Assembly (NCBI GenBank): GCA_025677825.1
Contig: JAIXMO010000068.1
Location: 1-64,000 of the forward strand
Length of the DNA: 64,000 bases
Reading direction: 5' to 3'
Source: Helicostylum pulchrum
Taxonomy: Eukaryota > Mucoromycota > Mucoromycetes > Mucorales > Mucoraceae
How positions within the stretch are numbered: position 1 is the stretch's first letter; the number at the start of each line of letters is the position of its first letter. Of the stretch, positions 58,915 through 64,000 are shown piece by piece. The notes below the pieces were generated by a model, which was not told where the DNA came from, did no database searches, and worked only from the letters and a program-made list of their open reading frames with translations. The position numbers were made by a program, and so were the translations under genes.

Positions 58915-59943
58915 ATGAAATTCAACTCTATACTTAAACCATTCTTTATCGCATTATCATTATTTATTGTTGTGTCATCTGCACGAGTAATTGATAGAAC
59001 CGATATTGAAGATTTCCCAACTAGATCTTACTACTACCAAAAGAGAGATGTGATCGATTTTCGTAACTCGGGAAGTAAAACAACATCTACCGTCACCACC
59101 ACTACACCTACTTCAAAACCAACCAATAGACCTAAACCTACATCTGCCCCTTCTTCTAAACCAGAGGATATATACGGCGGCGTCGGGATCACTGCTCAAA
59201 ACGGTGTTGTAGGCGCTTTACTTATCGTATTAGGTCTCTACTTGATGGTGTTCGGCTTCCGATCTTTTCGAATCACATTAGGTGTATGTGGCTTCTTGAC
59301 ATTTGGATTGATTACCTGGGTCGCCATGGCCAATAACCAACCTTACTACGGCTACGTCAATAACGATATTACAATCATTGCTGTTCCATTTGGCCTTGGT
59401 ATACTTGGTGCAATCATCTACGCGCTCTTCTGGAACATTTCTATTTACCTTGTGGGTGCCCTTGGCGGGTTTACCTTAGCCATGTATATCCTGTGCTGCA
59501 AAGTCAACTTGTTAATTACACAAGTGGTTGCTAGAGCTGCACTATTGGTTTCTTTATCCTTCTTTATCTCGTTTGTTACCTTCTTTGCTGAGCAATACGT
59601 CTTGCTGTTTACATTTGCCTTTGTGGGGTCCTACTGTTTTATTGTTGGTGTCGAGTTTTTGGCTCATACTGGATACTTGGCTGGTATCAAATCGCTGTTG
59701 GATGGAAATCCATATCACCAGGTCGTCTATACTATCTCTAGAAATGTCATTATTTTAATTGCCTTTATTCCAATCTTGTTCTTGATCTCGTTTGGATGGC
59801 AGTTTATGTATAATAAAGGACAGAAGTTTGGCGTTATCTTTGTTGAAGAGAAATCAGCGGCTAAACCAGCAGCGCCTAAAGATGGTCCTGGTGAACCTGG
59901 ACCCGTAAACAAGGATGAACCTCATATCGAAGAAAAGAAATAA
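58915..59943 (+). CDS. DUF4203-type multipass membrane protein
   Basis: A single exon of 342 aa. Residues 1-22 form a signal peptide (FFIALSLFIVVSSA). A Thr/Pro/Ser-rich, probably glycosylated, lumenal segment spans about 50-85 (TTTTPTSKPTNRPKP). Seven or so hydrophobic helices follow, starting GVVGALLIVLGLYLMVFGF. The C-terminal tail is cytosolic, charged and Lys/Glu/Pro-rich (EEKSAAKPAAPKD). The layout fits TMEM198/TM7S3-like DUF4203 proteins of the fungal secretory pathway or plasma membrane. Molecular function is unknown. Confidence 0.85.
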   Translation: MKFNSILKPFFIALSLFIVVSSARVIDRTDIEDFPTRSYYYQKRDVIDFRNSGSKTTSTVTTTTPTSKPTNRPKPTSAPSSKPEDIYGGVGITAQNGVVGALLIVLGLYLMVFGFRSFRITLGVCGFLTFGLITWVAMANNQPYYGYVNNDITIIAVPFGLGILGAIIYALFWNISIYLVGALGGFTLAMYILCCKVNLLITQVVARAALLVSLSFFISFVTFFAEQYVLLFTFAFVGSYCFIVGVEFLAHTGYLAGIKSLLDGNPYHQVVYTISRNVIILIAFIPILFLISFGWQFMYNKGQKFGVIFVEEKSAAKPAAPKDGPGEPGPVNKDEPHIEEKK

Positions 59944-60509
59944 TCTTCCAGCATCGTAGCATATACACATACATATCCACAAAAAGAAATAAATTAAAAA
60001 CAAATAAATGTTATTCTGTCTATTTTTAGATGTGTGTGTTCACTTTTTAAGCTGTTTAAGTTGATAATTTTATCATAGATGGGGTTTTTTATTTGAACAG
60101 AAGTGCCCACTGTCAAATTACTATATTTTACTTTGCCGTTATCGTCACATAAGTACTGTTAAAACGTGAAATTTTGGCTTAAAATATTATCTGTACGGTT
60201 TATTTACTTACTTCATTCACCTTTTTATGCAGATGAAACCAAGTCGAGTGAGTGCACAAAATACGTCACCCCTTTTTTTTTTTTGGATTGACTGTGTAAA
60301 TAGAACCGTGTATTCCAGATCATGTTACAATTACATAATTTCATTACATGTAAAATTATGCTTAATTTTTTGAATTCACAGCCAATGATCGCGATACAAG
60401 TCAAAAAATAAAAACAGACTTCTTTCTGAGCTTAAATACCTATCCGTTAAACACCATCTCGACGTTTTTTCTTTTTTTTCTCTCTTCTTTAAACCTTTTT
60501 CAAAATAAT
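59944..60509. other. Intergenic stretch with a dispersed repeat
   Basis: At about 60237-60271 the sequence AACCAAG..AGTGAGTGCACAAAATACGTCAC nearly repeats 36371-36402. The last 40 bases are the pyrimidine-rich leader of the disulfide isomerase gene. No gene is seen. Confidence 0.45.
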
Positions 60510-62104
60510 ATGAAGACACCAATTCTTGGAGCACTTTTAACTATCTGTGCCAACTTAGCTTTAACCCAAGCATTTTACACAGCAAAAGATGATGTAGTTC
60601 AACTTGACCCTCAAAATTTTGGTTCTGCACTTCTTGATACTGACGTAAAAAATAAATAACCCCCTTCTTCTTTTCTTTCTTCTCTAACGCGTCAAGGTTT
60701 TCTTTAATAGCAATTGGTTGCAGTCGAATTTTATGCACCATGGTGTGGTCACTGTCAAAAACTTACCCCTGAGTGGAAAAAAGCTGCTTCCAACTTGAAA
60801 GGACTTGTTTCTGTTGCTGCAGTTGATTGTGATGTTGAAATGAACAAACCTCTTTGTGCAATGTATGAAATCAAGGGGTTCCCTACCATTAAAGTCTTTA
60901 GTCCCGAGTTAAAGCCTAACAAAAAGACTGGTAAATTAACTAAAGTTCCCACAGGTAAAAGAACACACCCTCAAAAAAAAAAAAAAAAAAAAAAGAGTTT
61001 GCTTACATAATTTATATTATCTAGATTATCAAGGACCTAGAGACGCAAAGAATATTGTTGATTACTTACTTTCTTCTCAACCATCTAACGTTCGATTTGT
61101 AAAGTGGAGCCAAAGCGATGTTAAATCAAAGAAGAGTATTTCTTTAGAAGACTTTTTAGGATTAGAAGTAACGTATTTAATACACAACTTACCAAAAAAA
61201 AAACCATCAATTTAAAACTTTTTTTTCTTTAATAGAATGAAACACTTCCCAAAGCGCTTTTATTTACCAACAAGCCTAGCACTACACCTTTATACAAGGC
61301 TTTATCTATCGATTTCAAGGACCGTATGGCTGTTGGTGAAGTAAAGCATTCAGAAAAGAACATTGTCGCTGAATACGGTGTTGAATCTTTCCCTACTTTA
61401 CTTATCATTACTCCTGACCAAGGCGTTGTCAAATTCGAAGGAAAATTGAACCGTGATTCATTAAAGAAGTTTATGGAAGAGTATGCTCTTCCACCTGTTG
61501 ATAAAGATGCCAAGTATAAAAAGGCTACCCAGAAATCTGAACCTAAAAAGTCTGTTGAAAAGAAGGGTAAGTAAATATCTCTTCATTAGATACAAATACG
61601 TACTTACATCTTTTTTTTTAAAAAAAATTAGTTCAAGCTATCGAAAACGATAAAATGATGCAAGAGCACTGTTTAAACGCACCCAGCAACACAATTTGTG
61701 TCATTGCAATTACAGGCGAAGACGATAAGCAAGAGACATTGGACACATTACAAATTTTGAAAGACACTGAAAAGAAATCGGATGCCTTGGACTTCCAATA
61801 CGGTTGGATTCATGCAGATCAAGCTAACGATATCACCAACGCACTTCAATTATCTCAGGACTATCCTTCTATTTTTATTATCCATCCTAGTAAACAATTG
61901 TTTAATAACTATGTTGGATCTTGGAGTGAAAAGAATCTTCAACAATGGTTAGGTCAAGTTGCATCTGGTCGTATTAATGCCTGGACTTATAAAGATGATT
62001 TGAAGATCAGTGAAAAGCCTACTTATGTCGATGAGCCTATTTTTGATGAAGAAGAGTACGAAGAAGAGCTTGTCGATGAACAACCTGCTCGTGATGAATT
62101 ATAA
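60510..62104 (+). CDS. ER protein disulfide isomerase (Mpd1/PDIA6-like)
   Basis: Five exons, 60510-60644, 60711-60954, 61025-61167, 61236-61566 and 61632-62104, join in phase to 441 aa. A signal peptide (residues about 1-21, [16 protein letters not shown]) is followed by one thioredoxin a-domain with the active site APWCGHCQK (Cys near 57 and 60) and the cis-proline in [10 protein letters not shown] second, redox-inactive thioredoxin-like domain follows (SFPTLLII). The tail is acidic and ends RDEL, an ER-retrieval signal. It catalyses disulfide formation and rearrangement in the ER lumen. Having only one CGHC is typical of Mpd1-type enzymes. Confidence 0.95.
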
Positions 62105-62493
62105 AAAATAAATAAATATACGCTTTACTTGGGCACAAATAAAACAGTTATTAAAAATCTTCCAAAGTACGTTCATTTGTTTTTAATTTTAAGCCAACAA
62201 TACTAAATGAAAAAAATATATTCTTGTTAATGTAATAGGGGAAGTCAATGTCAACCTAACGAAAACAACTAGACCTAATGAAACGCTCTTACTGCTTTTC
62301 CCATTAGATAATTGCATGAGACGCCATTTTTAGTCTGTTAAAATAAGTTGTGGTATTTATTTTATCTTTTTAATAAATAAATCACTTTCTTTTCCTTTTA
62401 CCAATGTATACTCGTAAGTGTTTTTTTATACAAGTGTAACTACAACTTATATTGATTACTCTACTTTTTTTTTTAGCGTTTTTGTTTTTTTTT
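62105..62493. other. Intergenic stretch with a relic C-terminal motif
   Basis: Around 62238-62268 the DNA GGGGAAGTCAATGTCAACCTAACGAA nearly matches 10214-10240 in the last exon of relic E1 (encoding RQCQSNE), so a second, otherwise lost E-family tail is present. Confidence 0.4.
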
Positions 62494-63240
62494 ATGTCCA
62501 TACAAAAGGATGCTGTTCTTCTTAAAGCAACTGCTGTGCATAAAGGCTCTTGTTGTCAAAAACGCTAAAAAAGTCCTACCCCACAAAGATCAACACCGTT
62601 GTTTCTGTTGCTCTTGGGGTAGGTATATCATTAATTATATATATTTTTGTCGAAATCGATAATAATGCTATGTACTCAAATATACTTTCAAACGATGAAA
62701 CACGGTCTCATCTACATAAATACCATGTACTACAAAGTTGACTCGAACGATAGGTATATGATGGATATATTTAAACACATGTAAGTTACACTTCAATCAC
62801 AATAATAATACCATCCTTAATACGCTTTACTCATGTTATGGTTAGGCTCAATTGTATCAAGAAGCATTATATACCTATCTTGTCAAAAATCCTTCCGGAA
62901 AAATCCGGGAGAATGATTATCTTAGAATTCTTTGGTCTCCGATTTATGAAAATTGGTTTACGTACGAGAACTCCAGAGTTCGAGTTATCTGGTAAAAAAA
63001 AAGCACTTGGAATTTCTTATAAGTATACATGTGAAACTTATAATATCTCTTAGTTCCGAATCCTGTAACACTTACTCAACGGCAAACAATAAGCAGTGGC
63101 GTATGCGGAATATAGAAACATAATCGAATTCAAGATAGACTTCCGCATTGCAGCCCTCCCAGAAGGTCCCCAGAGAGCTGGCCGCTGTAATCGTCTAGCT
63201 AATATATATACAGATAGGTTCTCCAACCCCAATTGACGAA
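62494..63240 (+). pseudogene. Relic blocks of a nuclease-like family gene (B2)
   Basis: A possible first exon at 62494-62568 (MSIQKDAVLLKATAVHKGS) is shared with 57404. A block at about 62895-62996 encodes KIRENDYLRILWSPIYENWF and RVRVIW. A block at about 63107-63237 encodes IIEFKIDFRIAALPEG. The KIDFR strand is reminiscent of the acidic strand of B-type relics. Stops separate the blocks. The assignment to the same superfamily is tentative. Confidence 0.35.
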
Positions 63241-63463
63241 ATTTTAATCTGCTGTACTTTACGTTTAAAAATAAATACAAGCTTTCGCCAACAGTTAACA
63301 GCTAATTCACCTTTTCGCGTTACGGGTTGCGACCTGTACGCGACGAAATGTTGCGAGTTGAATAAATAAAAGGCATCGTTGTAAAGTGTATAATTGGAAA
63401 AACAGTTCTTTGTAATACCTTCAGTCTTGGACTCACAGAACAAAGAGATGTAGACCAATAGAC

Positions 63464-64000
63464 ATGTTTTGCATGTCTTCCGACGAATTTTCAAATACTC
63501 TTGCTCCAGTACAGGTTTTTAATCTTAATTGGTACGCTTCATTAAACGACGCGTTCAGGAACAAAAAAGAAGAAGGTAAGGGTTGATTAATACACTTAAA
63601 TGCCACACTCCTGCTAACATTTAAGAAAGACATAAAAGCTACAATCCACACGTTAGGGTCAGCCGGGCTACCAATCAGCATTAATAAAGCTTGCGAACAA
63701 TTAGCTGATTGCATCATTGATTCATATGACAATACCACATCATTATTTGTATGCAAGACAGCTTGGTGTCGTAAAATTGGACAAGTTTTAAATGACTTGG
63801 ATATTAAATATGTAAGTTTGTTTTCAGTGAAAAGTTCCCAAACCATTCATATTTTTTTCTAGAGCCCGACCAAACCAAATTGGGAGTATATTGCCATGGC
63901 AATTAGTGACAAAAGTCTTGGTCTTTGTCGCTATGCGCCTCAAGCAAATAGAAATACCAATATAAATAGCAGTGATTCATCACGCACAACAACAACAGCA
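63464..64000 (+). CDS. Unrecognised protein, 5' part; runs off the window
   Basis: Exons 63464-63575, 63630-63811 and 63863-64000 (open at the edge) join in phase with GT-AG introns. The start is ATG at 63464 or 63473 (MSSDEFSNTLAPVQVFNL). The second exon encodes TLGSAGLPISINKACEQLAD, LFVCKTAWCRKIGQVLNDLD; the third SPTKPNWEYIAMAISDKSLGLC and then an Asn/Ser/Thr-rich stretch. The phase agreement over three exons argues it is real. A competing 137-codon frame on the minus strand (63846-63433) has no supporting signals. No family is recognised. Confidence 0.5.

Noticed and set aside
63433..63846. 137-codon minus-strand open frame at the right edge
   Set aside because: Overlaps three plus-strand exons that keep phase across two GT-AG introns, which is stronger evidence for the other strand.

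Overview
The window is nuclear DNA of a fungus, most likely an early-diverging one of the Mucorales type. It is AT-rich with long poly-A/poly-T runs. Most genes are cut by short (about 45-80 nt) GT-AG introns, and intact eukaryotic genes sit among decayed multi-copy genes of a kind I associate with mucoralean genomes. A cobalamin adenosyltransferase gene fits a basal fungus rather than an ascomycete or basidiomycete. I saw no tRNA, CRISPR array or prokaryotic operon. Exon joins given below were checked for reading phase by hand unless stated.

Layout of the intact genes, in order: 3' end of an unidentified gene (1-54); dynactin p150/CAP-Gly (-, 1023-5595); HDHD2-type HAD phosphatase (-, 5839-7035); cyclophilin A (+, 10897-11525); a small membrane-tail protein (+, 13760-14120); HIG1/Rcf1 (+, 14225-14632); homeobox factor (-, 14715-16165); arrestin-type adaptor (-, 16800-18649); Nudix hydrolase (+, 24260-25328); peroxisomal enoyl-CoA hydratase 2 (-, 28769-29842); membrane-anchored deubiquitinase (-, 30059-32068); copper-fist regulator (+, 32850-34305); calmodulin (+, 34753-35384); SPX/Pho91-like phosphate transporter (-, 36560-38955); ATP:cob(I)alamin adenosyltransferase (-, 39073-40061); LisH-CTLH-CRA protein (+, 48934-49876); ribosomal protein eL38 (-, 49987-50582); Cox18/Oxa1 insertase (-, 50701-51741); sugar O-acetyltransferase (-, 51855-52436); DUF4203-type membrane protein (+, 58915-59943); ER disulfide isomerase (+, 60510-62104); and an unrecognised gene running off the right end (+, 63464-64000).

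Between these lie islands of broken genes: 433-897, 7530-10280, 19517-23174, 25742-27798, about 36010-36180, 42619-45222, 47520-47850, 57404-57560 and 62494-63240. Several belong to families with a PD-x(n)-(D/E)xK nuclease-like signature followed by a recurring GxY...P C-terminal segment. Others look like a Fanzor/TnpB zinc-ribbon tail and a serine-recombinase-like YARKS domain. One nuclease-like gene carries a clean 594-bp TA-flanked insertion (44343-44936) whose removal restores the reading frame. A displaced 25S rRNA fragment lies inside another. A sideroflexin gene (45765-46927) has at least one damaged splice site and a frameshift. This set of relic families is the most promising undescribed material here.

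The housekeeping genes do not form one pathway. Loose themes are mitochondrial biogenesis (Rcf1, Cox18, a sideroflexin relic), metal and cofactor handling (copper-fist factor, B12 adenosyltransferase), phosphate and ubiquitin signalling (SPX transporter, arrestin, deubiquitinase, CTLH) and calcium/dynein functions.
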